A model generated the notes under the pieces. It saw only the letters and a program-made list of their open reading frames with translations, was not told where the DNA came from and ran no database searches. A stretch of DNA of 37,477 nucleotides from Turicibacter sp. (GTDB lineage Bacteria > Bacillota_I > Bacilli_A > MOL361 > Turicibacteraceae): positions 1 through 37,477 of the forward strand of contig WRAJ01000021.1 of assembly GCA_009780245.1 (NCBI GenBank). The letters are read 5' to 3'. Positions 15,393 through 22,958 of this stretch are shown piece by piece (within the stretch, counting starts at the first letter, position 1; each line of letters opens with the position of its first letter). The translations under genes and the position numbers were made by a program.

Positions 15393-16115
15393 ATGAGCGA
15401 AAAGAAAGAGCCGATCTATATGAAGTGGTGGTTGTGGGTTTCCATTTTTATCATCACGGCTTTTATCGTGAATTATACGACGGACGACGCCGTGGAGCAG
15501 GTGGATAATCCTGCTGAAGCGGGCGCTGTCATAGCGGAAGAGGACGAAATGGAAGAAGAACCGGTTTTGGATGAAGAAACGATGCAGGTGATGGTTGCAG
15601 CACATCTTAATGATGAGACAGCAGAGGAAGATTTGGCCGTCGATGACGGTGCGCCTGCGACGTTTGCTGTGGGGGATGCGTTGCCAGCTGGGGAGTATTT
15701 TGTGTTTACGCGGGATGACGGTTTTGGTTATGTGTTGTTAACGCGCAGACGTGATTTGACGCCTGGCGAGCTGATTTGGCAACGTCATTTTGAGAATCAC
15801 ACGATGATTTACATCCGCGACGGCGAGTATTTGACGACGAAAAATGCCACGTTAATCCCGATCGACGATGCCATCGTGCCGAATTTCGAGGACGGCGTGT
15901 TGCAAGCCGGGACTTACCGCGTTGGGGTTGATATTCCACCGGGTGTTTATACGTTATTTCCAGTAGCAGATAAGGTTGGTTTTTTTTCAACCGCCTCAAC
16001 CAGCCACCAGTTAAACGCCCACACCACCGCGCAGCGAAACTTCAGCGAGCCGATCACCATCTCCTTAAATACCGGGGATTATTTTACGATGTTACGGGCA
16101 GAGATCCGGAAGTAA
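15393..16115 (+). CDS. Membrane-anchored extracytoplasmic protein with repeated PAG-Y motifs
   Basis: A 240-aa protein with a short cytosolic N terminus, one TM helix (about 12-29, WWLWVSIFIITAFIV), a long acidic linker (about 35-85) and a beta-rich outer part. The outer part repeats a short motif: DALPAGEYFVF, GVLQAGTYRVG and DIPPGVYTLF. Similar glycine-tyrosine repeats occur in Firmicute surface proteins of unknown role. I use the ATG at 15393, with GGGGAGAG 7 nt upstream. It is monocistronic with a strong terminator. I do not know its function. Confidence 0.7.
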   Translation: MSEKKEPIYMKWWLWVSIFIITAFIVNYTTDDAVEQVDNPAEAGAVIAEEDEMEEEPVLDEETMQVMVAAHLNDETAEEDLAVDDGAPATFAVGDALPAGEYFVFTRDDGFGYVLLTRRRDLTPGELIWQRHFENHTMIYIRDGEYLTTKNATLIPIDDAIVPNFEDGVLQAGTYRVGVDIPPGVYTLFPVADKVGFFSTASTSHQLNAHTTAQRNFSEPITISLNTGDYFTMLRAEIRK

Positions 16116-16163
16116 AAACAGTTGGTAATGACTTTTGACAGTGACGCAACGATAAAAGGGCGT

Positions 16164-16206
16164 AGTCCCCGATTTTAAAGAGATTTTTTAAAATCGGGGA
16201 CTTTTT
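16164..16206 (+). terminator. Strong terminator after the membrane-anchored protein
   Basis: AGTCCCCGATTTTAAA pairs with TTTAAAATCGGGGACT, followed by TTTTT. This is one of the strongest hairpins in the window. Confidence 0.9.
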
Positions 16207-16283
16207 GCACGTTTCAGCAGAAAAACTATCCCTTTTTCATGATTTTCGAAGGAATTATGACATTTTTGAGGCTTTTGGGCTTG

Positions 16284-16332
16284 AAAAATCCCCTGATTTC
16301 GCGATTTCGCTCGAGAACAGGGGATTTTTTTT
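16284..16332. terminator. Bidirectional terminator after the PHP phosphatase
   Basis: AAAAATCCCCTG / CAGGGGATTTTT stem with A and T runs on the two sides. It lies 22 bp after the stop codon of the minus-strand PHP gene and faces the plus-strand terminator at 16164. Confidence 0.85.
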
Positions 16333-16353
16333 GTGCTAAGCTTAAAATGCCTA

Positions 16354-17154
16354 TCATAATTTATGAAACTTCGGTTGCATACGGTCAAACGTGCAAAATT
16401 CGGTGAAACCAATCTCTTTCAACAACTCGCGGCCTTCTTTGATATAAAAACCTAAATGATCTTGATGATGAGAATCACTCCCGACCGTAATGACCTTGCC
16501 ACCCAAGTCGTGATAAAGGGCTAGTATATCCCGAGCTGGCATCCAATCGGCAAGACCGTAGCGAATATGCGACGTGTTCAGATCAATCCCTTTTCCCTTT
16601 TTAATGACCGTCTCTAAAATTTCCACGATGATGTCACGGTGGTCGGCTAGTACCGGTTCACGGCCATCGCAGTAACGGCGAATTAAATCCAAATGTCCTA
16701 GGACAGAATAATCATCGAACATCTGAATCAAACTCAAAATCTCTTGATAATAGTCGTGCACGTATTCAGCCTTCTTCTTCCCGCGCTGATAAGTCCCAGC
16801 CCAAAAGCCTTGGTTATTAATTTGATGCACCGATAAAATCACAAAATCCAGGGGGTATTTCGCAATGATATCTAAATACCTTGGCACCGTGTGTGTCTGC
16901 ATCCCGAATTCTAAACCCTTTTTAATGGCAATTTTACGACCATACTTTCTCTGCATGCTTTCAATCTCGGCAAAGTACTTTTTAAAATTTGGTGCTGTGG
17001 TCGCAGCAGGACCCCGGTAATCCGTGTGATCGGTAAAGCAAATTTCATCCAAACCTAACCGAATCGCATCTTTCACAACCTGCTCCATCTTATAGCGCGA
17101 ATCCGAGCTATGGTTCGTATGCATGTGATAATCAGCAACATAATCTTTAGCCAT
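16354..17154 (-). CDS. PHP-domain phosphatase, histidinol-phosphatase-like
   Basis: A 266-aa PHP-fold metallohydrolase, HisK-like. Metal-binding motifs are D8-Y-H10-M-H12 at the N terminus, FTDHTDY (about 40-46), a central GLEFG and HLDLIRRY, and the C-terminal GSDSHH. It removes phosphate from small phosphoesters; the family includes the histidinol phosphatase of Bacillus, but no his genes are near, so the substrate is open. It follows holB by 13 bp and is probably in the tmk-holB transcript. Confidence 0.87.
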   Translation of the reverse strand: MAKDYVADYHMHTNHSSDSRYKMEQVVKDAIRLGLDEICFTDHTDYRGPAATTAPNFKKYFAEIESMQRKYGRKIAIKKGLEFGMQTHTVPRYLDIIAKYPLDFVILSVHQINNQGFWAGTYQRGKKKAEYVHDYYQEILSLIQMFDDYSVLGHLDLIRRYCDGREPVLADHRDIIVEILETVIKKGKGIDLNTSHIRYGLADWMPARDILALYHDLGGKVITVGSDSHHQDHLGFYIKEGRELLKEIGFTEFCTFDRMQPKFHKL

Positions 17155-17167
17155 TCACTTTCTCTCC

Positions 17168-17989
17168 TTATTCAAAATCCAACCACAGCTGATCCACGCA
17201 TAACGCCACGTTCATATTCGCGCGTAGATGACGCTTAGCCCGTTCAATCGCCCGTAATTTTCGCGTGCAACTACTCACGTCATTGCGCATCACTGAAATC
17301 TCCAGCAAGTTCTTATCAAAATCACCGCCGTCACCAAGCCCCAAAACCACATCGAGCACCACCTGATAATACAACAAATAAGCGTCTAAAAATTCCGGTA
17401 ATTGCTCCTTAAACACAGCCGCAAACTTAGCCACCACAAGCTGTGCCGGAACCGATCCCGCCTCCAACTGCCCGATCACAGCCAAAAATGCCGCACTAAT
17501 CTCAGCCGCCACGGCATCCGCACCAGCAAAATTCACATTCACCGTCCGCGAGACAATGGTCGAAAGCAACGCCTCTTTCGACGGCGACAGCAAAATAATG
17601 TGCACCCCCGGCGCCGGCTCCTCTAAAAACTTCAACAAGCTGTTCGTCGCCGAAGCCGTCATCTTTTCCGCCCCGTCAATCACATAAATTTTCGCCTTAT
17701 CCTCAACCGATTTCTTCGCAATCTCCCCCTTCAAAAAAACAATCTGCTCCTTCTTAATCAACTTCCCATCCGGTCTAATCGTAATGACATTGGCATGTTC
17801 TTCTTGCTCAACCAACCGTGCCACGCGTGCGTCATCGCCAAGGATCAACCGCGCAAAGTACTTAGCAGCTGCGAGGCGATCTAACCCGCTACCACCAAAA
17901 AACAAATAAGCATGGACCAATTGGTCGCCTTGCACGCTTTTCTCAAGAAAATCGTTCACCCAAGGCTGGTTATTCCGTAGCTGCTGCAT
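17168..17989 (-). CDS. holB: DNA polymerase III delta-prime subunit
   Basis: A 273-aa clamp-loader subunit of the replicative polymerase. The AAA+ region shows HAYLFFGGSG where a P-loop would be, but the GKT/S of Walker A reads LDRLAA, so it cannot bind ATP in the usual way; IYVIDGAEKMTASATNSLLKFLEEP is the typical delta-prime block. The SRC arginine-finger motif reads SRT. I use the ATG at 17989, with AGG 7 nt upstream, giving a 20-bp overlap with tmk; a TTG at 18007 is the alternative. Gene order tmk-holB is normal in Firmicutes. Confidence 0.92.
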   Translation of the reverse strand: MQQLRNNQPWVNDFLEKSVQGDQLVHAYLFFGGSGLDRLAAAKYFARLILGDDARVARLVEQEEHANVITIRPDGKLIKKEQIVFLKGEIAKKSVEDKAKIYVIDGAEKMTASATNSLLKFLEEPAPGVHIILLSPSKEALLSTIVSRTVNVNFAGADAVAAEISAAFLAVIGQLEAGSVPAQLVVAKFAAVFKEQLPEFLDAYLLYYQVVLDVVLGLGDGGDFDKNLLEISVMRNDVSSCTRKLRAIERAKRHLRANMNVALCVDQLWLDFE

Positions 17990-18605
17990 GCTGTAACCTC
18001 GCTTCAATCAGTTTTGTCACGTCCGCCACAACACCATCAACCGGTTGCTCACCGGCAATGACCTGGATCCGCTGCGGATGCTTCCGAGCCAATGCTAAAT
18101 ACCCGTCATAAACGGACTGGTGAAAAGTAAGTTGTTCCAAGTCCAAACGGTTGATCTCACGGAACTGATCTTGACTAATCCGCTTCAGCCCAATCTCAGG
18201 CTTCACATCGATGAAAATCGTTAAATCAGGACGCATGCCCGCAATGGCAAAATCGTTGATCTCCTCTACCTCAAGAGCACCGATCCCACGCGCATATCCT
18301 TGATAAGCAATGCTACTGTCAATAAAACGGTCGCACAGCACGACTTGCCCCTTGCTTAGCGCGGGTGCGATGACATCCACCAAATGTTGGCGTCTAGCAG
18401 CCGCATACAAGAGCGCTTCAGTGCGGCCGTCCATGTCCGTGTTGGTCGTATCTAAAATCACTTCACGAATTTGTTCCGCAATCTTATTCCCACCAGGTTC
18501 GCGCGTATAAAGCACGTCGTACCCGCGGCCTTTCAGCACCGCCATGATCGCCTGCGCCACCGTCGTTTTCCCCGATCCTTCCACACCTTCTAACGTTATA
18601 AACAT
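17970..18605 (-). CDS. tmk: Thymidylate kinase
   Basis: A 211-aa dTMP kinase that makes dTDP. It has P-loop GVEGSGKTT (7-15), the DR motif CDRFIDSSIAYQGYARG, and the LID region near GLKRISQDQFREINR. The start at 18605 has AAGGTGAG upstream and gives the standard N terminus MFITLEG; a longer frame runs through the upstream terminator and is rejected. It overlaps holB by 20 bp. Confidence 0.97.
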   Translation of the reverse strand: MFITLEGVEGSGKTTVAQAIMAVLKGRGYDVLYTREPGGNKIAEQIREVILDTTNTDMDGRTEALLYAAARRQHLVDVIAPALSKGQVVLCDRFIDSSIAYQGYARGIGALEVEEINDFAIAGMRPDLTIFIDVKPEIGLKRISQDQFREINRLDLEQLTFHQSVYDGYLALARKHPQRIQVIAGEQPVDGVVADVTKLIEARLQHAAATE

Positions 18606-18626
18606 CGTCTTTCTCACCTTACCCTT

Positions 18627-18656
18627 AAAAAAGCTACCGATCATCATCAGTAGCTT
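18627..18656 (-). terminator. Terminator after the ZIP gene
   Basis: Minus-strand AAGCTAC / GTAGCTT 7-bp stem and TTTTTTA, between the ZIP gene and tmk. Confidence 0.75.
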
Positions 18657-18698
18657 AGATTCTTTTTTAATTATAGCATAGTTTTACTAGGATTGGTA

Positions 18699-19574
18699 CT
18701 AATGCATCAAATCATGAAAAAAGTAATTCAACAGCACAACCAACAATACCCCAGCCAACATCACTAAAAACTTCCACTTCGAACGACCTGCATACTCAAT
18801 GGCCAACGGAAGGATTTCTGAAAACACAACCCCGAGAATACAGCCTGCGGCGATGGCAAACATGAAGCCTGATAAGTACACATTAATGCCACCAACGAGG
18901 TAGCCAATGACCGCACCCATGACCGTTGCCAGCCCTGCAAACCCGCAAAGCCCGAGAATTTTCCACGCCTTTGTGCCACCGGCTTTTAGCGGAATCGCAA
19001 TCGTCATTCCCTCTGGGATACACGACAAACCGATCATCACAGCGGCCATAACCGACCCAGCACTTCCAATCGCCAGCCCCTTCGGTAAATCGTGCAAAAT
19101 AATCGCGAACGCCACCGGAATCACAGCCATTAACATGCGTCGCCTTTCCGTTTTCGTCAATTCCGGCTCTTCGTCGTGCGAGCAATCTTCCGTATGAGGC
19201 AAAACCCCGTGAACGTGCTCGTGCCCATAGTGATCAAAAAAGCTAAGAATCACAACAAGCCCCACGCCAACGGCAACACCAAGAACTGTGAACCAAATAC
19301 CAGCGCCACGATGCTGATGCCAGTAGCGATACATCGTGCCCGTAACCGGATCAATGTTCGTGTGGTAATGGCCGTGCCCAATCGCGTGCGGAATAAAATC
19401 CACAAAGACAAGCGTCAGGAGCACAGATGCCGCAAAAATAAAGCTCAGCCCGATAAATTTCTTACTCGGCCTACTCGTCACAATCGCAATGATGCCACCG
19501 AGTATGGAGCTAGCAAAACCAGCAATACTGGCAAGCACGATAATATCTATGAGTTCTGGTCCAGTTTCAAACAT
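18699..19574 (-). CDS. ZIP-family metal transporter
   Basis: A 291-aa membrane protein with about eight TM helices. The metal path motifs are HDLPKGLAIG (161-170) in TM4 and SCIPEGMTIAIPL (184-196, E188) in TM5. A His-rich stretch (GHGHYHTN at 66-73 and HYGHEHVHGVLPHTEDCSHD at 115-134) lies in loops. It probably imports zinc or another divalent metal. TM4 has D in place of the usual N in the HNxPEG motif. It follows a His-rich lipoprotein gene by 29 bp, so the two are an operon and may act together. Confidence 0.9.
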   Translation of the reverse strand: MFETGPELIDIIVLASIAGFASSILGGIIAIVTSRPSKKFIGLSFIFAASVLLTLVFVDFIPHAIGHGHYHTNIDPVTGTMYRYWHQHRGAGIWFTVLGVAVGVGLVVILSFFDHYGHEHVHGVLPHTEDCSHDEEPELTKTERRRMLMAVIPVAFAIILHDLPKGLAIGSAGSVMAAVMIGLSCIPEGMTIAIPLKAGGTKAWKILGLCGFAGLATVMGAVIGYLVGGINVYLSGFMFAIAAGCILGVVFSEILPLAIEYAGRSKWKFLVMLAGVLLVVLLNYFFHDLMH

Positions 19575-19603
19575 GATAAATCTCCTTCCAAATCAAAGCC
19601 AAT

Positions 19604-20215
19604 CTACTCTGCGATGCGCTCAGCAAACATTAAATCAATCACACCGCCACCAATGGTAAATCGCAACCTAAACTCACCCGTTTCAACGATGTAATGAAGA
19701 TTTCCGTGCTGATAGGCACTTTGCGTGTTATCGTCTGTTGCTTCAGGATTGTTGTCAATGCCTAATCCTGGTAAAAGCTCTTGAAAGTTAATACGTGGAC
19801 TTCCAGGTTGTGTCGACCCGGCATAAAGGTGGTGATGCCAATACCCCGATTCAAAACTCGGATGCTCTCTTGAAGGGTTAATAGACGCATGAATCGTTGT
19901 ATTTGCCAGCTCCATGATGACGTTGCCGCCTTGCTCTTCGCCAACAAATGTCAACACGGCATGTGAAAATGGCGTGTCATGTCCATGATGGATTTCTTCT
20001 TCGCCTTCGTTCACCACTAAGCGGTCTAAATCATAAACGCGGATTTCAAGCTCGTCTGCATCGTTTGTTTCCGCTGCGTCATCTGCCGCTTCCGTCACTT
20101 CTTCCGTTTCAGGCGCGTCGTTTGTATCGTTACCGTTGCTATCGTCGTCGTTGCACCCTGTTAATACAACCGCCACCACAGCAAACAGCGCTAATAAGCT
20201 TAATAGTTTCTTCAT
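19604..20215 (-). CDS. His-rich lipoprotein, putative metal-binding partner of ZIP
   Basis: A 203-aa protein with a signal peptide and lipobox (VLTGC, Cys at about 21), an acidic Asn/Asp/Glu linker (about 22-55), then a folded domain with His clusters: EIHHGHDTPFSH, TTIHASINPSREH and GYWHHHLYAGS, and YQHGNLHYIVE. I do not recognise the domain. It should be anchored outside the membrane. The promoter and start (20215, GAGAGGAAG upstream) are its own, and the ZIP gene follows, so I infer a metal-capture lipoprotein feeding the transporter. Confidence 0.75.
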   Translation of the reverse strand: MKKLLSLLALFAVVAVVLTGCNDDDSNGNDTNDAPETEEVTEAADDAAETNDADELEIRVYDLDRLVVNEGEEEIHHGHDTPFSHAVLTFVGEEQGGNVIMELANTTIHASINPSREHPSFESGYWHHHLYAGSTQPGSPRINFQELLPGLGIDNNPEATDDNTQSAYQHGNLHYIVETGEFRLRFTIGGGVIDLMFAERIAE

Positions 20216-20248
20216 TTCAAATCTTCCTCTCTTTTTTGTCATTACTGC

Positions 20249-20277
20249 TATTTAGACCCAAAACCGTTCTAACTCAA
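20249..20277 (-). promoter_or_regulatory. Promoter of the lipoprotein-ZIP operon
   Basis: Minus-strand -35 TTGAGT (20272-20277), 17-bp spacer, -10 TAAATA (20249-20254). It lies at the end of the spacer after the InsA-like gene. Confidence 0.5.
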
Positions 20278-20287
20278 GTGAAGTGCC

Positions 20288-20596
20288 TTATTCTTGACAC
20301 CCTTTGCAAAGGCAATCGATTTGATGCTGCAAAGCTTTCAACGTCTCTTGAACCTTCTGCTTTGACACACCCAACTCTTTCGCAATGTCACGAATACCGG
20401 TATCGTCCATTCGAACGTTTAAAATCTTCTCTCCGATCCCAGCCTTCCACCCGTTGTACGTATATGCCAATTTGAAAGACTTCCCCTCGCATTCATCGTC
20501 TTTACAGACGTAGCGCTGCTCACCTTTGGCCGTTCTCCCGTTTTTCGCTACGTTATCACCAGTACACTCCGGGCAATTGACTAATTCTTCCGACAT
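20288..20596 (-). CDS. Orphan IS1 InsA-like zinc-ribbon HTH protein
   Basis: A 102-aa protein with the layout of the InsA protein of IS1-family elements: a zinc ribbon with C8, C11, C31 and C36, a short spacer ending SFKLAYTYNGWKAG, then an HTH (about 66-85, IRDIAKELGVSKQKVQETLKAL). In IS1, InsA binds the element ends and represses. No insB reading frame follows, and the C terminus ends with an extra Cys group (CLCKGCQE). Its start has AAGGTGGTG upstream. A promoter covered by a duplicated sequence precedes it, which suggests autoregulation. It is either a domesticated regulator or a relic. Confidence 0.7.
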   Translation of the reverse strand: MSEELVNCPECTGDNVAKNGRTAKGEQRYVCKDDECEGKSFKLAYTYNGWKAGIGEKILNVRMDDTGIRDIAKELGVSKQKVQETLKALQHQIDCLCKGCQE

Positions 20597-20612
20597 GCTT
20601 CACACCACCTTC

Positions 20613-20670
20613 ATCACACTTTTAGGACAAGCACAGGGCAGTAGTGTATCACACTTTTAGGACGAGCACA
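20613..20670. repeat. Two 23-bp direct repeats before the InsA-like gene
   Basis: 20613-20635 and 20648-20670 differ at one base and lie 35 bp apart (core CACACTTTTAGGAC). The upstream copy spans the promoter between -35 and -10; the other lies after the predicted transcript start. The arrangement is that of paired operators. Confidence 0.75.
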
Positions 20671-20671
20671 A
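20643..20671 (-). promoter_or_regulatory. Promoter of the InsA-like gene
   Basis: Minus-strand -35 TTGTGC (20666-20671), 17-bp spacer, -10 TACACT (20643-20648), overlapped by one of the direct repeats. Confidence 0.45.
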
Positions 20672-20698
20672 GAGTAAAATGAAAAATTTTCATAATAA

Positions 20699-20728
20699 AA
20701 AACCAGAGCGTTAGAAACTCTGGTTTTT
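20699..20728 (-). terminator. Terminator of the GerE-like gene
   Basis: AAAACCAGAG / CTCTGGTTTT stem with A and T runs on both sides, overlapping the stop codon region. Confidence 0.8.
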
Positions 20729-20939
20729 ACAAACTAATGACATCTAATTTCAGCAATTCGATAATCGCTTGGGAACGCCCCTTCACACCTAGCTTTAAAA
20801 TAACATTTGAAATATGATTTCGCACCGTCTTTTCACTAATATCTAGAAGGCTGGCAATCTCACTCGTCGTCTTACTAATAACGAGTAAATCAAAAATCTC
20901 TTGCTCACGTTTTGTTAAAATTGATTGCTTATTCTCCAA
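20727..20939 (-). CDS. GerE-like LuxR-type HTH regulator
   Basis: A 70-aa protein that is just a LuxR/GerE DNA-binding domain, without a receiver. The sequence LTKREQEIF, KTTSEIASLLDISEKTVRNH and KLGVKGRSQAIIELL matches what I recall of Bacillus GerE, the last-stage mother-cell sporulation regulator, at most positions. I use the TTG at 20939, with a GGGGGG site 8 nt upstream; the longer frame from a TTG at 20960 has no ribosome site. A long dyad lies upstream. In a non-sporulating lactic acid bacterium it would be a repurposed or relic regulator, possibly linked to the CotD-like gene. Confidence 0.8.
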   Translation of the reverse strand: MENKQSILTKREQEIFDLLVISKTTSEIASLLDISEKTVRNHISNVILKLGVKGRSQAIIELLKLDVISL

Positions 20940-20983
20940 GTACCTAACCCCCCTCTTCAATCTCGAGGTAGCCTATAGCCTCT

Positions 20984-21022
20984 GATACAAACGCCCAAAA
21001 CAGGCCTCTATCGATTTGTATC
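20984..21022. promoter_or_regulatory. Long dyad upstream of the GerE-like gene
   Basis: GATACAAA (20984-20991) and TTTGTATC (21015-21022) are perfect 8-bp inverted arms, 23 bp apart, with GCC/GGC pairing inside. It may be a regulatory site or leader structure. Confidence 0.45.
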
Positions 21023-21068
21023 TAATACTATTTTATGAAAAAGGAGCCATTTGGTTCTAATTCTTTTT

Positions 21069-22856
21069 TTATTTTTTCGACTTGTCTTGATCAAGATATT
21101 CTCTAATGACTTGTGCTAGTTTTGCTGGGATGCCAATCTTTGCATAAGCCTCGTCCGAGGCTGTGCTCATCTTATCGATGCTTTTCATTTCTCGCATCAG
21201 CAGTTCCTTGCGTTTAGCTCCGATCCCCGGTATATCATCGAGCTGTGAGGTAAACGCTCGTTTCCCGTGTGAAGCCCGGTGGAAGTTGATGACAAAGCGG
21301 TGGACTTCCTCCCCGATCTGAGCCAGCAAGTTGAACCCGACCCGGTCATCCGGTGTAAATGGCAACTCTTGTTCCGTGCGCCCGTCGATCAACGCCCGGG
21401 TGCGGTGTTTATCGTCTTTCACGAGGCCCACGACTAGCAGGTCGGCAAAGCCTAGGGAGGCCAACGTTTCCTTGACGGCGCGCATTTGCCCGAGACCGCC
21501 GTCGACGACGATCATGTCTGCGGGTTGTAAATCATCGTTTAACACTTTGAAATACCGACGGTAGATCACTTCTTTCATCATGCCGTAGTCGTCTTTTGTA
21601 TCGGCGTGCTTGATTTTATATTTGCGGTATTCCTTTTTCGCCGGGCGGCCGTTTTTAAAGACGACCATCGCGCTCACGGCGTCCTGCCCAGCGTGGTGGG
21701 AGTTGTCGTAGGCTTCGATCCGCTGCGGGGCTGATACGTTTAGCAAGCGCCCCAGAATCGCAATGGCGCCTTCGGTTCGTTCTAGCTTTCGATCGACGAG
21801 CTGTTGCTTTTGCTCAAGCGCTACGGTGGCATTCTTCATCGCGAGGTCGATCAGCTTCTTTTTGCTGCCGATCTTGGGCGCGATGACCTTGGCCGCCAGT
21901 ACCTTGCCGAGCAGCTGTGCATCTAAGGTTTCTGGGACAAAGATTTCCTTTGGCATCACGTTCCCGCGCTGATAAAACCACGCGATAAAGCTCGTCACTT
22001 CATCCGCCACGTCGTTGATCAGATTGAAAATTGAGACGTCACGTTCGATGATTTTCCCGCCGCGCACGAAAAACACCTGCACGCAAATCAGGTCGTCCAC
22101 CGTGGCAAAGCCGAACACGTCGCGATCTTCAAAATCAGCAAACGTCACCTGTTGCTTTTGCACCGTCAGTTCGATACTCGCGATCATGTCTCGGTACTCG
22201 CCGGCACGCTCAAAATCTAATTTCTCCGCGGCGATTTGCATTTTTTCTTCCAGCTCTTTCTTTACGTCTGAAATGTCGCCTTTTAAAAACTTCGTAATCG
22301 ATTCAATGAGTTGCTCATAGTCTGCGGGTTGTACCACATTCACACACGGAGCTAAACACTGGTCAATGTGTGCATATAAACAAACCTTGTCTGGCAGCTT
22401 GTTGCATTTTCTGAGCGGGTAAATTTTGTTCAGAAGGCGCGCCGTGTCGTTGGCCGCGTACGCATTTGGAAACGGGCCGAAATACTTGGCTTTGTCTTTT
22501 TTGACCTTTCGTGTGGTGACCAGGCGGGGATGGCGTTCGCTAGTAATCATGATATACGGGTAACTCTTATCATCGGTCAACTTCACATTAAAGCGCGGAT
22601 CGTATTTTTTAATGAGGTTCATCTCGAGCAACAGTGCCTCGACTTCGCTGTCTGTGATAATGTATTCAAAATCCATGATTTCGGACACCAGCACTTGCGT
22701 TCGTCGGTTGTGCACCTTCATAAAATAAGACCGCACCCGGCTCTTCAGCGACTTCGCCTTCCCAACGTAAATCACCTCACCAGCAGACGATTTCATCAAA
22801 TAACACCCTGGCTCCGCTGGCAATAGGGCTAACTTATCTTTTATTAACTGATTCAT
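21069..22856 (-). CDS. uvrC: Excinuclease ABC subunit C
   Basis: A 595-aa nucleotide excision repair nuclease that cuts on both sides of lesions marked by UvrA-UvrB. Domains in order: GIY-YIG nuclease (about 10-95, GCYLMK and VIYVGKAKSLKSRVRSYF), a Cys cluster region, UVR motif for UvrB binding (about 200-235), RNase-H-like nuclease with EAYDNSHHAGQ and DMIVVDGGLGQ, and C-terminal HhH (LDDIPGIGAKRKELL). I use the ATG at 22856 with AAGGTAGG 9 nt upstream; a TTG three codons earlier falls at the ribosome site. Full length. Confidence 0.97.
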   Translation of the reverse strand: MNQLIKDKLALLPAEPGCYLMKSSAGEVIYVGKAKSLKSRVRSYFMKVHNRRTQVLVSEIMDFEYIITDSEVEALLLEMNLIKKYDPRFNVKLTDDKSYPYIMITSERHPRLVTTRKVKKDKAKYFGPFPNAYAANDTARLLNKIYPLRKCNKLPDKVCLYAHIDQCLAPCVNVVQPADYEQLIESITKFLKGDISDVKKELEEKMQIAAEKLDFERAGEYRDMIASIELTVQKQQVTFADFEDRDVFGFATVDDLICVQVFFVRGGKIIERDVSIFNLINDVADEVTSFIAWFYQRGNVMPKEIFVPETLDAQLLGKVLAAKVIAPKIGSKKKLIDLAMKNATVALEQKQQLVDRKLERTEGAIAILGRLLNVSAPQRIEAYDNSHHAGQDAVSAMVVFKNGRPAKKEYRKYKIKHADTKDDYGMMKEVIYRRYFKVLNDDLQPADMIVVDGGLGQMRAVKETLASLGFADLLVVGLVKDDKHRTRALIDGRTEQELPFTPDDRVGFNLLAQIGEEVHRFVINFHRASHGKRAFTSQLDDIPGIGAKRKELLMREMKSIDKMSTASDEAYAKIGIPAKLAQVIREYLDQDKSKK

Positions 22857-22925
22857 GTTTGACAACCTACCTTACATCACTGTTCACAATCACTTGATTT
22901 CCACTCATGCGCTGCCTCTTATCCC

Positions 22926-22955
22926 ATTATACAAAAAAAGCCGCCTAGCCAGCAA
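22926..22955 (-). promoter_or_regulatory. Promoter of uvrC
   Basis: Minus-strand -35 TTGCTG (22950-22955), 18-bp spacer, -10 TATAAT (22926-22931). It is embedded in the terminator of the agrB-like operon. Confidence 0.5.
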
Positions 22956-22958
22956 CTT
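22933..22958 (-). terminator. Terminator overlapping the agrB-like stop codon
   Basis: Minus-strand 8-bp stem AAGTTGCT / GGCGGCTT with loop GGCTA and a TTTTTT run. The stem includes the last codons of the agrB-like gene. Confidence 0.75.

Noticed and set aside
20288-20596. Complete IS1-family element
   Set aside because: No insB frame, no terminal inverted repeats and no target duplication are visible around the InsA-like gene.
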